DNA of 64,000 nucleotides from Rossellomorea marisflavi (GCF_022170785.1 NZ_CP081870.1:2344001-2408000), one strand, 5' to 3'. Counted from the first letter of the stretch, positions 17,282 through 26,238 are shown. The notes: generated from the sequence alone by a model not told the origin. Translations and numbers: made by a program.

Positions 17282-17389
17282 AGAGGATTTCTCCGTGGGT
17301 GCCTTGGTGAATGAGTGGAGGCGGTCCTTTAAAGGGGAATGGCTGACAAGTTCCAATAGATAATCATGGATTTTTCCCTGCAGAAGAAG

Positions 17390-17395
17390 TATACT
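17390..17395 (+). promoter_or_regulatory. Candidate -10 box of the mifM-yidC2 transcript
   Basis: TATACT at 17390-17395 with a weak TGGATT 17 bases upstream (17367-17372). Confidence 0.35.
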
Positions 17396-17434
17396 CTAAC
17401 TTGTATGACCTCTTAATAAAGGAGCCAACCTCCA

Positions 17435-17719
17435 TTGTCTATTCTTTTTATGCAGGAGTTCATCGATTTTTATCTGAGCCCGATCCACTTCAGCATCCTG
17501 CTGTTATTCATCCTGATCCTGTTCCTGAATCAATTTCCTTCTCCGTTCAAGCTTTATTCCCACTCACCCTATAAACGGATCGATGGGGTACAACGGGTCG
17601 CGGAGGTACAGACAGACCAGAATGATACGGTCGGCACCAGATTGATCAAAATGATGAAATTCCTCTTTTATCATGCAGAAAGTGATGAACCGTCCTCCAT
17701 GGATTGTCTAAGTATTTAA
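17435..17719 (+). CDS. mifM: MifM-like nascent-chain sensor (translation-arrest leader peptide of yidC2)
   Basis: Protein of 94 residues starting at a TTG ten bases after AAAGGAG; an internal ATG at 17450 is possible. B. subtilis MifM, 95 residues, monitors membrane insertion and stalls its ribosome to switch on yidC2. Here one N-terminal membrane segment (ILLLFILILFLNQF, about 21-34) is followed by a polar linker and a C-terminal part with R69, L70, I71, M73 and M74, then an acidic tail (ESDEPSSMD, 82-90). This matches the MifM layout: B. subtilis uses R69, I70, W73 and M80 plus an acidic cluster near 86-89. It sits immediately upstream of yidC2, and its last codons pair with the yidC2 ribosome binding site. 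Stalling itself is inferred. Confidence 0.68.
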   Translation: MSILFMQEFIDFYLSPIHFSILLLFILILFLNQFPSPFKLYSHSPYKRIDGVQRVAEVQTDQNDTVGTRLIKMMKFLFYHAESDEPSSMDCLSI

Positions 17720-17741
17720 CAATCCAATTACTCAAGGAGGA
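17693..17741 (+). promoter_or_regulatory. Stem-loop masking the yidC2 ribosome binding site
   Basis: TCCTCC (17693-17698, inside the last mifM codons) pairs with GGAGGA (17736-17741), the yidC2 ribosome binding site. Inside it GGATTGT (17701-17707) pairs with ACAATCC (17719-17725). A ribosome paused at the acidic tail codons of the leader would cover the 5' strand and free the site. Confidence 0.72.
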
Positions 17742-17749
17742 ACACATCA

Positions 17750-18520
17750 TTGAAGAAATTAACGATATCATTACTTGTACTTATAACCGCCATCACACTC
17801 GGGGGATGTCAGAGCGCTACGACTGACGGGGCATTCTTCCATGATTATTTCGTCAATCCATTTGCCTACCTGATTCACGAAATCGGCACATTCCTAGGTG
17901 GAAACTTTGGACTTGCTCTTATCGTGATCACGATTCTTATTCGTTTGATTTTGCTTCCATTTATGCTGCGCACCTATAAAAATCAGCAGGAAATGAAAGT
18001 GAAGATGGACGTGATGAAGCCTGAAATGACGGCTATCCAAAAAAAGATCAAAGAAACGAAAAATAAGGAAGAGCAGCAGAAACTGCAGCAGGAAATGATG
18101 CAGCTATATCAAAAGCACGGTGTCAATCCACTGAACATGGGCTGCCTCCCTTTAATTATCCAGACACCGATCCTAATCGGTCTGTATTATGCCATTCGCT
18201 CTTCTACAGAAATTGCCGATCATTCATTTCTATGGTTCAATCTCGGAGAGCCGAATATCGCCATGGCCGTCATCGCCGGAATTGTCTACCTCATTCAGTC
18301 GAGGGTGACCCTGATCGGCATGACTCCTGAGCAGCAGAAGCAGATGAAGATCCTTGGTCTTCTCTCACCTGTCATGATCTTCATCTTCTCATTGAATGCA
18401 CCATCGGCCCTTCCCCTCTACTGGGCTGCAGGAGGAGCCTTCCTGATCGTCCAGACGCTTATCGGGAAAAAGCTTTACGCACCAAAGGCCGTTGAGAAAG
18501 AAGCGAAACCTGCAAAATAA
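17750..18520 (+). CDS. yidC2: YidC/Oxa1-type membrane protein insertase, second paralogue (YidC2/YqjG)
   Basis: Insertase of 256 residues with a lipoprotein signal (ITAITLGGC, Cys20) followed by five membrane segments. The first (FGLALIVITILIRLILLPF) carries the conserved arginine of the hydrophilic groove. A charged cytoplasmic hairpin follows (about 75-120, KKIKETKNKEEQQKLQQEMM), then NPLNMGCLPLIIQTPILIGLY. The start is TTG with GGAGG nine bases upstream. The preceding MifM-like gene and the masking hairpin identify this as the regulated paralogue, expected to rise when the housekeeping insertase SpoIIIJ is limiting. Confidence 0.93.
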   Translation: MKKLTISLLVLITAITLGGCQSATTDGAFFHDYFVNPFAYLIHEIGTFLGGNFGLALIVITILIRLILLPFMLRTYKNQQEMKVKMDVMKPEMTAIQKKIKETKNKEEQQKLQQEMMQLYQKHGVNPLNMGCLPLIIQTPILIGLYYAIRSSTEIADHSFLWFNLGEPNIAMAVIAGIVYLIQSRVTLIGMTPEQQKQMKILGLLSPVMIFIFSLNAPSALPLYWAAGGAFLIVQTLIGKKLYAPKAVEKEAKPAK

Positions 18521-18523
18521 TAA

Positions 18524-18804
18524 TGAGTCTGAAAAAGCTTCTTCGTCATAGCAAAACCCGGAATCACTTTCCTAATATAAGGAAAATGATTCCGGGTTTT
18601 TAATTTGTTTCATGAGCATTTAAATTGTTTCTAGCGATTGATCGGAGTGCAAGACGAAGAATCCTCCGGCAAGAGTAGCAGATGTATTACCCCGCAGGCT
18701 TTCCGAGAAAAGCGAAACCTTCCACGGAAATTCCGAGTGACTGAAAGAACCTATACTGATATTGTTCGCCATGAACCCTACTAGTATTTCCCAATCCTCT
18801 TTAG
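18524..18804 (+). repeat. Dispersed noncoding repeat, copy 1 (degenerate)
   Basis: About 280 bases filling the gap between the convergent yidC2 and carboxypeptidase genes. It aligns, in the opposite orientation, with 52172-52486. Shared blocks in order are AAAACCCG, TTGTTTC-AGCG-TTGAT, GGAGTGCAAGACG, CCCGCAGGCTT and AACCTA-ACTGATATTGTTCG. The ends correspond only loosely, and a segment of about 20 bases in the middle is missing. A hairpin at 18553-18601 (AAAACCCGGAATCA with TGATTCCGGGTTTT) serves as terminator. Confidence 0.72.
18553..18601. terminator. Terminator after yidC2
   Basis: AAAACCCGGAATCA pairs with TGATTCCGGGTTTT around an AT-rich centre that can extend the stem (CTTTCC with GGAAAA partly). 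It is part of repeat copy 1. Confidence 0.8.
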
Positions 18805-18810
18805 GATGGA

Positions 18811-19992
18811 CTATTGAGCATTTCTTCTCCTCATAAAGGTTGTACCTGCAATGACCATGATGATGAGATAAAGATAAAATGGCAGCATGATATATCCTTT
18901 TTCAGTGGAACTATTGTGAACGGTTCCCGGCCCATTGGTTGCAAGGGCATGATCCTGTTGAAGATTTGAGGAGGCGTCAATCCGTTCCAATTTAGTGGAT
19001 GTGATTTCGTCCCCGTCTCTGTTAAACAATGTCAGAAGCCCGTCCGCGCTCATTTTCTCGCTGATATGGCCATTGATTGGTTGGGTATAATGAAAGTCAC
19101 TCGGAAGCCTGAAACGCTTCCCATCGAATGTGAACACGGTATCCTTCGGGATGTACTCCGAAGTGAATCTATCCAGTCCGTAATCGAGAAGCTTCTTCGT
19201 ATCATCGTATATGGCCGGTTTAGATTGAGCCTTCATCGTCACGACGACAAGAGAAACGTCATCTTTTTCAGCCGTTGTTACGAGCGTATGCCTGGATTCA
19301 TCAACAAATCCGTTCTTCCCACCGGTCACCTCAGGGTAAGGAAGCTCCCCCTTCACCATTTTATGGGCATTGTACAAGGTGGTATCCCAGCTTTCTGATG
19401 ACCAATCCATGGATTGGATGCCAAAGAGCTTTTTGAATGTATCGTTTTGCATGGCGTACCGTGTGATTTCCGCCATATCTTTGGCCGTCGTATAGTGATT
19501 TTTATCGAATAATCCATGGGCGTTTGTAAAGTGGGTATGTTCCACTCCTGCCTTTTCTTTCAAGAACGTATTCAGTTTATCCACAAATTCATCCTCAGAT
19601 CCAGCTACCTGCTCTGCAATGGCCACTGCGGCATCATTCCCTGAATTGATAAGCAGGCCTTCGAGAAGCTGTTCCATGCTCATCTTTTCCCCTTCTTCGA
19701 GGTATACGGTCGATCCATCGGTGCTGGCTGCCTTTCGGCTGATGGTCACCTCTTCATCAAGGGCACTATGCTCGATTGCATAAATGGCTGTAGCGATTTT
19801 GGTGATGCTTGCCGGGTACATTTTCTTCTCGGCATCTTTGGAATAAAGAAGGCTGTCTGTATTCGTATCTAATACTACAGCGGTTTCGCTGTAGACATTT
19901 GTAGGTTTTTTTGCGGGTGCCTCTTCGGCAGAAGCTGTTGTTGCAGAACATAAGCCGAAGAATAAAGCGGCTGCTGCGATTCGTTTCATCAT
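18811..19992 (-). CDS. D-alanyl-D-alanine carboxypeptidase (low-mass penicillin-binding protein, S11/DacF-like)
   Basis: Secreted, C-terminally anchored peptidoglycan peptidase of 393 residues. The signal peptide runs to ASAEEAP (about residue 22). Active-site motifs are SITK (PASITKIATAIYAIEH) for the acyl-enzyme serine and SGN (LINSGNDAAVAIAEQ). The third motif, usually KTG, reads KNG in VTGGKNGFVDE, which is unusual. The C-terminus has a membrane segment (MLPFYLYLIIMVIAGTTFM) followed by RRRNAQ. The ATG at 19992 follows AGGTGAG; an in-frame GTG at 19998 is less well spaced. It is monocistronic and divergent from xpaC. Confidence 0.88.
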   Translation of the reverse strand: MMKRIAAAALFFGLCSATTASAEEAPAKKPTNVYSETAVVLDTNTDSLLYSKDAEKKMYPASITKIATAIYAIEHSALDEEVTISRKAASTDGSTVYLEEGEKMSMEQLLEGLLINSGNDAAVAIAEQVAGSEDEFVDKLNTFLKEKAGVEHTHFTNAHGLFDKNHYTTAKDMAEITRYAMQNDTFKKLFGIQSMDWSSESWDTTLYNAHKMVKGELPYPEVTGGKNGFVDESRHTLVTTAEKDDVSLVVVTMKAQSKPAIYDDTKKLLDYGLDRFTSEYIPKDTVFTFDGKRFRLPSDFHYTQPINGHISEKMSADGLLTLFNRDGDEITSTKLERIDASSNLQQDHALATNGPGTVHNSSTEKGYIMLPFYLYLIIMVIAGTTFMRRRNAQ

Positions 19993-20242
19993 GTCCACTC
20001 ACCTGTCATTTCAATGTTTACACCTCAATCATTCTATCAAATAATAGAAGGGCTTAAACACTATCTCTATTGATTTGTTAAGAAATTGAAAGAATCCTGT
20101 CAGATAATGACATATTTTGCATACGCATGGAGTACGGATTTCCAATTTGACTGTGATTGTTCTACAATAGAGGGAGCAGATGAAACCTTTTTTATCACCG
20201 GAACGTATAGAAAGTCAGCATATTTTTTAAGGGGTAGATGAG

Positions 20243-20872
20243 ATGAATACATTTCTACAAGTCTTGACGAGATCAGGAATCGGGTGGAGTGCGGGAGCAG
20301 CCGGATTCTTCACCTATCTACTGGCATTCGACCTGGGGTTTTTCATATCCGTCCCTGCAGCCGTCGGCACCAGCTTTCTCGCCTTCTACACCACGAAGCA
20401 GATCCAGAAGCAACTGTGGCTTAAGAAGAACGGCATCACCCGCAGGGAATATCTCTTCATCACCAGGAACCTAAAAGAAGCTAAAATTAAAATAAACAGA
20501 TTGCAAAGGCAGCAGCTCAAGGTCAGATCACTTGGGGCCTTCAGGCAGATCCTTGAGTTGAATCGATTGAGCAAGAGGATCTACCAGCTTGCCAAACGGG
20601 AGCCCCGGCGGTTCTTCAAGGCAGAGTCGTTCTTCTACTATCACCTTGATTCCGTTGTTGAAATCACTGAAAAGTATACGTTTCTTGCGTCCCAACCCGG
20701 GAAAGACAAGGAGGCATTCAGATCCCTTCAACAGACGAAGACGACACTCGATGAACTCTCCCTTTCATTGGAGCAGGATCTGCGCAAGGTCCTCGCTGAT
20801 GATATGGACACCCTTCACTTTGAGTTGGATTTTGCAAAAAAAAGATTGGAAGAACAAAAAACGATAAAATGA
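20243..20872 (+). CDS. xpaC: XpaC-family protein (5-bromo-4-chloroindolyl phosphate hydrolysis)
   Basis: Membrane-anchored protein of 209 residues. The first 45 residues are hydrophobic (GWSAGAAGFFTYLLAFDLGF and ISVPAAVGTSFLAFY); the rest is helical and basic, with FITRNLKEAKIKINRLQ and FFYYHLDSVVEITEKYTFLA. B. subtilis xpaC was named for a phosphate-ester hydrolysis phenotype; its biochemical role is unproven. It is followed after 21 bases by a TelA-family gene, the same pair as xpaC-yaaN in B. subtilis. AAGGGGT and GATGAG precede the ATG. Confidence 0.88.
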   Translation: MNTFLQVLTRSGIGWSAGAAGFFTYLLAFDLGFFISVPAAVGTSFLAFYTTKQIQKQLWLKKNGITRREYLFITRNLKEAKIKINRLQRQQLKVRSLGAFRQILELNRLSKRIYQLAKREPRRFFKAESFFYYHLDSVVEITEKYTFLASQPGKDKEAFRSLQQTKTTLDELSLSLEQDLRKVLADDMDTLHFELDFAKKRLEEQKTIK

Positions 20873-20893
20873 TGACGACTGGAGGAATCCCCC

Positions 20894-22027
20894 ATGGAAC
20901 AACGTAAAGAATACTCGGAACTTGATCAGCTATTATCAAACCCCTTCGATGAGGGTCTCTCCACGCAGCCTCAGAAGGCCAACGGCCTCATGGAGCGCCT
21001 GCCAGAAGAGCAGCAGCAAAAGGCCAAGCAGCTCGCAGAACAAATCGATTACAAAGATTATGAGGCCATCCTGAAGTACGGGACGGCCGCCCAATCCCAG
21101 CTCTCCAATTTTTCGAACTCCATGCTTGATCACGTTCAAAAACGGGATATCGGACCGATCGGAGACGTGCTCGGGGACCTCATGAAGAAACTGGAGCTCA
21201 TGAACCCCGATGAATTGAATTCAAAACAAAAAGGAGTCTTCAAACGGTTGTTCCGTAAAGTCTCATCATCCATTCAGGAAGTCCTTTCCAAGTATCAGAA
21301 GATCGGATCACAGATCGACAGGATCTCGGTCAGACTCGAGCATTCTAAAAAGACCCTGATGGACGACAATCGACTTCTTGAGACTCTGTATGAAAAAAAT
21401 AAAGACTACTTCCACGCCCTCAATATGTATATTGCAGCGGCCGAATTTAAACGGGATGAGATTCAAGGGACCCTCCTTCCAACACTCAGGAAAAAGGCAG
21501 AAGAAAGCGGCGACGAGCTCTTATACCAGGAAGTCAATGACACCACCCAGTTTCTTGACCGATTGGAAAAGCGGATCCACGACCTTAAGCTGAGCCGGCA
21601 AATGACGATTCAATCCGCACCTCAGATCCGCCTTATCCAGAACACCAATCAGGCACTTGCTGAGAAAATCCAGGCATCGGTCCTCACGGCCATCCCGCTA
21701 TGGAAGAATCAGATTGCCATCGCACTTACCCTACTGAATCAGCAAAAAGCCGTCACAGCTCAGAAGCAGGTATCACAGACGACCAATGATCTCCTTCTGA
21801 AAAACTCCGAGATGTTGAAAGTCAACAGCATCGAAACAGCAAAAGAAAATGAGCGTGGCATCATCGATATCGAGACGTTGAAGAAAACGCAGGAAAATCT
21901 TATCACTACAATCGAAGAGACCTTGGCCATACAGGCAGAGGGGCGACAAAAGCGCCAGCAGGCCGAACAGGAAATGGTGACGATGGAGCAGGAACTTAAG
22001 CAAAAACTCATCGAAATCAGAAAATAA
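20894..22027 (+). CDS. yaaN: TelA-family toxic anion resistance protein (YaaN)
   Basis: Cytosolic, largely helical protein of 377 residues, family TelA, linked to tellurite and cell-envelope stress tolerance. Characteristic stretches are [55 protein letters not shown] and [20 protein letters not shown]. The C-terminus is a long coiled coil (about 310-377) rich in Gln and Glu. GGAGG precedes the ATG. Second gene of the xpaC operon; a strong terminator follows at 22034-22071. The actual anion phenotype is not predictable. Confidence 0.9.
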   Translation: MEQRKEYSELDQLLSNPFDEGLSTQPQKANGLMERLPEEQQQKAKQLAEQIDYKDYEAILKYGTAAQSQLSNFSNSMLDHVQKRDIGPIGDVLGDLMKKLELMNPDELNSKQKGVFKRLFRKVSSSIQEVLSKYQKIGSQIDRISVRLEHSKKTLMDDNRLLETLYEKNKDYFHALNMYIAAAEFKRDEIQGTLLPTLRKKAEESGDELLYQEVNDTTQFLDRLEKRIHDLKLSRQMTIQSAPQIRLIQNTNQALAEKIQASVLTAIPLWKNQIAIALTLLNQQKAVTAQKQVSQTTNDLLLKNSEMLKVNSIETAKENERGIIDIETLKKTQENLITTIEETLAIQAEGRQKRQQAEQEMVTMEQELKQKLIEIRK

Positions 22028-22033
22028 TCAAGC

Positions 22034-22071
22034 AAAAAAACCGAGTGATCATTGGGTCACTCGGTTTTTTC
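22034..22071 (+). terminator. Terminator of the xpaC-yaaN operon
   Basis: AAAACCGAGTGATC pairs with GGTCACTCGGTTTTTT, leaving a T-run. Confidence 0.88.
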
Positions 22072-22138
22072 ATATGGTATATTTCTGTTTACGGTGCGTC
22101 CGACCTCTTAAAATCGTCACCTTAACCCAGACACACGG

Positions 22139-24052
22139 TTAAATGCTACTGATCAACAGCTTCCTCAAAAGTGGGAAAAGCACATCAGGAAGCTCTGATA
22201 CATCCGACACCAGGATACTGTAGTTCCCATATATGTTCTGAATCGTTTTCCGTTGACCTTCGTCAATCTCTCCGTTGGCAAGGAATACATTGATGACTTC
22301 GATTCCTTTTTTGCGCGCATCAAGAACGGCCTCATGGGTATCGACAATGCCATTTTGCTCGTAATCCATGGCAGCCGGCTCTCCGTCCGAGAAGACCAAA
22401 AGGAACTTTTGCTTCTCTCCTCTTTGAAGGATGCGATCTGTCATCAATCTGATGGCGAATCCGTCCCTATTGTCCTCTTCAGGATGAAGCTGCATGATTT
22501 CCGGACCACTGGACGACTTCAGGGATGACTGGAATTCCAGGACCGGTTTAAGATAGTTGGGCTGAGAATGGGAAGTAGCGGTATTGGTATCTTCCCAGAA
22601 CCCTACCACTTCGTGAGGTACCCTGACCCCTTTCAAGGATTCGTGGAATAATGTGATTCCAAGCTTTGTCTCCTCCATTTTATCAAACATAGATCCCGAA
22701 CAATCCACCAACAGGGAGAATACGGCGTCCAGCTCTGCGGAAGGATCATGTTTTTTGTAGAACAATCTGGGCACATCATCTGTAAGAAGTCTCAGTAGTT
22801 TTTTATTCAACCTGCCGAAGTGGAGATCAGTTCTTGGCTGGATCCTTTTATGCTCAAGGGTCTTTTCGATCATCTTCTGGAGCTTTTTCTTGTAGGTGAA
22901 TACTGCCGCCTTATTCACACCGTAGGCTGCCTTGTCTTCTGAAGATGGTACATCTGGAGCAAGAAAGACCGCTTCTGCATAACGATTTTCCTTTCCATAC
23001 GGGTGATCTCCCATGCCACGCTCTTCATGCTCTTGATCGACCGCTTTAGGAGTCTCGTAGATCTCACGGTCGGTTTGTTTGGATGTTCCCTGTACCATGG
23101 CCATGGCCTGGTCACCGTCTTCTCCTTCCCGGACACCTTCTCCCATGAGATCGGAGGAACTTCCCTGATCCAAATCGAATTGCAGGAATGATTCCCCTTT
23201 CTCTTCGGACTCCCGATGCCAGGTGCGGAACTCCTCTTCCATGATCTCCTCTTCCCCTGTACTCTCCTCCTCAAGAACATCATCGTTCGCAAGGGGATCC
23301 CGGCGTTTCAGATCATCAAACGTCTGGTCCGCCTCATCATCATATACATCTTCCGGGAGATGAAAGTATTCATTCAGCATGTCCTTCTTCAATACGTCTT
23401 CACATACCTCCACCATCTCCAAGCATACCTTTACAACGTCGGAGGTGGATTTCGTTTCGTATAAAAGGGCTAGCTGCCGCTCTAGGAAGGGCATCATGAG
23501 ATCAATCTCATCCGAAATAGCCGCCGCTTCCTCCAGGGGTGATTGTGCATGAAGGAGCAAAAACAGTTGGTTGAATAAAGCATCTGTAAATACGCTTTTC
23601 GTCAAATTCACTTTTAGCTGCGCATCAAAATATTGCCGATAGATCCTTCTCCTCACACTGAATGATGCCTTCGTACCAGGTCGATCCGATTTGCAGATTT
23701 CCTCGAGTCTTACTTCTTCCCCGATCACAAAGAGCTGTTTGGCAAAACGCTTCACAGGTGACCGGTCGATTGCTCGTAGATATCGTTCCACCGTTTTCAT
23801 TTCTGTGTGTTCAAGATTCCCGATCGTTCGAAGATACACATCACTTTTCAATCCATATGTCTCGTCCCTTTTATCCCGGTGATCCCAGAAATGACTGACA
23901 TAGACGACTTCATTTTTCGGATCGAGATAGGAAAACGGACCATATTTCAAGGACATTTCAGCATTCTTTGAGAGGGTTTTCGCCAGGTCGGCCATCTCCA
24001 TGAACAGAAAGGAATCGATGCGCTCATCATTGAATTGTATAAATCGATGCAT
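22139..24052 (-). CDS. yojO: VWA-domain protein paired with a MoxR-type ATPase (YojO-like)
   Basis: Protein of 637 residues, the same size as B. subtilis YojO. The C-terminal third is a von Willebrand A domain with a MIDAS motif VDCSGSMFDKMEETK (about 475) and later VFSDGEPAA. The middle (about 230-380) is a very acidic low-complexity linker. The N-terminal half resembles the CobT/NorD type (FIQFNDERIDSFLFMEMADL). I chose the ATG at 24052 (GAGGGG six bases upstream), not an upstream in-frame codon inside the preceding gene. It lies ten bases after the ATPase gene; such MoxR/VWA pairs act as chaperone-like remodellers of metal or protein complexes. The target is unknown. Confidence 0.87.
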   Translation of the reverse strand: MHRFIQFNDERIDSFLFMEMADLAKTLSKNAEMSLKYGPFSYLDPKNEVVYVSHFWDHRDKRDETYGLKSDVYLRTIGNLEHTEMKTVERYLRAIDRSPVKRFAKQLFVIGEEVRLEEICKSDRPGTKASFSVRRRIYRQYFDAQLKVNLTKSVFTDALFNQLFLLLHAQSPLEEAAAISDEIDLMMPFLERQLALLYETKSTSDVVKVCLEMVEVCEDVLKKDMLNEYFHLPEDVYDDEADQTFDDLKRRDPLANDDVLEEESTGEEEIMEEEFRTWHRESEEKGESFLQFDLDQGSSSDLMGEGVREGEDGDQAMAMVQGTSKQTDREIYETPKAVDQEHEERGMGDHPYGKENRYAEAVFLAPDVPSSEDKAAYGVNKAAVFTYKKKLQKMIEKTLEHKRIQPRTDLHFGRLNKKLLRLLTDDVPRLFYKKHDPSAELDAVFSLLVDCSGSMFDKMEETKLGITLFHESLKGVRVPHEVVGFWEDTNTATSHSQPNYLKPVLEFQSSLKSSSGPEIMQLHPEEDNRDGFAIRLMTDRILQRGEKQKFLLVFSDGEPAAMDYEQNGIVDTHEAVLDARKKGIEVINVFLANGEIDEGQRKTIQNIYGNYSILVSDVSELPDVLFPLLRKLLISSI

Positions 24053-24062
24053 GATTAACCCC

Positions 24063-24950
24063 TCATTCGAATAGTGTATCGGCAATGTTTTCGATTGCCG
24101 CTTTTTCCCTTTCATCTTCCAATTTATCTATGATCCCCCGTCGGATGGCCCGCTTTGCCGGCAGATGCACCGCCAGGTCACACGCGTCAAGGAGGGCACG
24201 TATGGAAGCCGCTTCTTCTGAGACCTGTCCGTTCCTCACTTGCACCATCAAGTCTGAAGCGAGCTGGACGAACCGGTCCACCACTTTAGGATCTGTAAGG
24301 GAGCTTTGAGCAGCTATGACCGCCTTTAATGTATCTCCTTCAATGTATGGCACGTCCACCACCACAAACCGGTTTTTCAAGGCTTCATTCATCGGGACGG
24401 TCCCGACATACCCTTCATTGATGGCAGCAATGACGCCGAAACTTGGTTCTGCTTTAATGACTTCACCTGTGAAAGGATTTGTTATGCTTCTCCTGTAATC
24501 GAGGACTCCGTTAAGGATTGGAAGTGTCTCGGGCTTAGCCATGTTGATCTCATCTATATAGAGGAGGTGCCCTTTTTTCATCGCCTGGATGACTGGGCCT
24601 TCAATGAATTCAATTACGCTCTTGCCGTCCTTCTCTGCAATTGTCTTGTAGCCAAGGAGAGCCTCTGCGTCAAGGTCAACGGAGCAGTTGATGCTGTGCA
24701 TTGGTTGGGAGAGCATGGAAGATAGCGTATCGGAGAGCTTTGTCTTCCCCGATCCGGTCGGCCCCTTCAATAGAAGGTTCTTTCCCAGTGTCAGTGAGAT
24801 CAGGCAGTCCTCAATAATAAAATCCTCACTTGAGGTATAACCTCCTTCCCTGACCAATGATTGGTCCTTTTCATGATGGTAGGCTTCCTTCCGTTCTTCG
24901 ATCAAGCGGAAAATTTCATCTGGTAGTTGTGTTACGTTCACTGTTGTCAT
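24063..24950 (-). CDS. yojN: MoxR-type AAA+ ATPase (YojN-like)
   Basis: AAA+ ATPase of about 295 residues. Walker A is [14 protein letters not shown] (about 60-73) and Walker B is [13 protein letters not shown]. Sensor 1 is [20 protein letters not shown], followed by [13 protein letters not shown] as arginine-finger region. This is the CbbQ/NirQ/NorQ branch that works with a VWA partner, here the next gene. The SD-like AGAAAGG touches the ATG at 24950; the GTG at 24941 has a more normal spacing and may be the real start. Confidence 0.88.
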   Translation of the reverse strand: MTTVNVTQLPDEIFRLIEERKEAYHHEKDQSLVREGGYTSSEDFIIEDCLISLTLGKNLLLKGPTGSGKTKLSDTLSSMLSQPMHSINCSVDLDAEALLGYKTIAEKDGKSVIEFIEGPVIQAMKKGHLLYIDEINMAKPETLPILNGVLDYRRSITNPFTGEVIKAEPSFGVIAAINEGYVGTVPMNEALKNRFVVVDVPYIEGDTLKAVIAAQSSLTDPKVVDRFVQLASDLMVQVRNGQVSEEAASIRALLDACDLAVHLPAKRAIRRGIIDKLEDEREKAAIENIADTLFE

Positions 24951-25014
24951 CCTTTCTGATTATCCATGGAACTATTGTATCGAAATGAAACAAGCACTGC
25001 AAAAGGAAGATGCT

Positions 25015-25908
25015 TTAAAGTGGCAAATCATACCTCGTGAAGGTACGCTGAATGGTCATGCCCGCTTTTTTATAAAGGAGTGCCGCATGGGTCGGGCTGT
25101 CACTGTCGACCAACAAGGCCGCATGGGTCATGCCTGCACGGTGTAACCCGTCAAAAGACTGCCGCAACAGTTGGAGTCCCAGTCCCATTCTTCGGTATTC
25201 TCTTTTCATGCCCAAATGGGTTATTTCCCCTACCTTCGTTTCACCATCGGCACGTGAAAGGACAAATCCGATCACTTTTTCCTTATCGATCATAAGAAGC
25301 CACCGATCGGTTGAGTCCTCTGGGATAAAAAACCGCTGATTGAATTCTTCCCAAGTGGAAGGATGATGATCATAATGATCCGCAAATATCTCTTCATAGG
25401 CTTCATATAGAGCACGTTCGTCGTTTCCGGGAATAAATGGACGGACGAGGTATGGACTGACTGGTACAGCTGTTTCAGTAAGTTCAGTGCTCATCTGATG
25501 CCAGTGTCTTTGAATGGAAAATCCCGCTTTTTCAAAAGCAATCCGCTCTTCAGGCGTATTGGCAGAAATGACGATGCTTTTCTCATTGATACCCTCAGAT
25601 TTCCAGCGCTTTCCCGATTCGATCAGAGATTCGATCAGCTCTTCAATATAGCCTTCTGTACCCTCATCTTTCACGGTCAACACCAATGACGGGAGACGAT
25701 GATCCCGATGGGTGAGAAACGATACCCCCTTCAGCACACCACGGACCCATAACCCGACTTTGTCCTCTCTTTCCGTTTTGACTACTAAGTCCCTGATCAT
25801 CTTCAAACTTGTTTGCACGTTTCCATATACGGTTTGTTCATAATCATGGAATACACTGATCACCTCAGAAAGATCATCTGCCTGTATTGACCGTTTGACT
25901 CTGCTCAT
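25015..25908 (-). CDS. GNAT-family N-acetyltransferase, two-domain type
   Basis: Protein of 297 residues. The C-terminal GNAT domain is clear: VIGFVLSRADG, then ITHLGMKREYRRMGLGLQLL containing the acetyl-CoA-binding R-x2-G-x-G/A loop, and HAALLYKKAGM. The N-terminal half (NTPEERIAFEKAGFSIQRHW) looks like a second, degenerate GNAT fold, as in MshD-like tandem enzymes. AGGTGTAGGG precedes the ATG. Substrate unknown. It is separated from the MoxR-type gene by a 64-base gap. Confidence 0.82.
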   Translation of the reverse strand: MSRVKRSIQADDLSEVISVFHDYEQTVYGNVQTSLKMIRDLVVKTEREDKVGLWVRGVLKGVSFLTHRDHRLPSLVLTVKDEGTEGYIEELIESLIESGKRWKSEGINEKSIVISANTPEERIAFEKAGFSIQRHWHQMSTELTETAVPVSPYLVRPFIPGNDERALYEAYEEIFADHYDHHPSTWEEFNQRFFIPEDSTDRWLLMIDKEKVIGFVLSRADGETKVGEITHLGMKREYRRMGLGLQLLRQSFDGLHRAGMTHAALLVDSDSPTHAALLYKKAGMTIQRTFTRYDLPL

Positions 25909-25926
25909 CCCTACACCTCCACATAA

Positions 25927-25966
25927 AAAAACTGATGCTTTCAGAAATTGAAAAGCATCAGCTTTG
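25927..25966 (-). terminator. Terminator of the 67-aa gene
   Basis: CTGATGCTTT pairs with AAAGCATCAG, followed by seven T residues on the minus strand. Confidence 0.85.
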
Positions 25967-25970
25967 ATCC

Positions 25971-26174
25971 TTACAGTACTTCAAAGTACTCTTTATAAAA
26001 TCCACCCATTTTTCCACTTTCGTCGATGACGAAGTAGTAATCTTCGGATTCATTTTTCAAATCGTATACTTTCCCTGGAATCAATACGTTTTCCACTGTA
26101 TATTTCGCTGCATCTGTATGTAGGCATTTCACTTTTCTTCCTGTTTCGTTTTCGGTCCATGTATGATGGATCAT
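25971..26174 (-). CDS. DUF6501-like small protein
   Basis: Soluble protein of 67 residues: HHTWTENETGRKVKCLHTDA, then IPGKVYDLKNESEDYYFVID and GGFYKEYFEVL. It looks like a small beta-barrel (SH3-like). I associate it with DUF6501 of Bacillaceae from memory. No function is known. It has its own promoter (TTGAAC-17-TATACT) and terminator, so it is a standalone transcription unit. Confidence 0.7.
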   Translation of the reverse strand: MIHHTWTENETGRKVKCLHTDAAKYTVENVLIPGKVYDLKNESEDYYFVIDESGKMGGFYKEYFEVL

Positions 26175-26209
26175 TGTTGAATCCCCTTCCTATGCTTGAC
26201 TATGTTACT

Positions 26210-26238
26210 AGTATAGTCTTATCTTCATGTGAGTTCAA
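26210..26238 (-). promoter_or_regulatory. Sigma-A promoter of the 67-aa gene
   Basis: Minus-strand TTGAAC (26233-26238) and TATACT (26210-26215) are 17 bases apart; it overlaps the 3' end of the upstream small gene. Confidence 0.72.
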
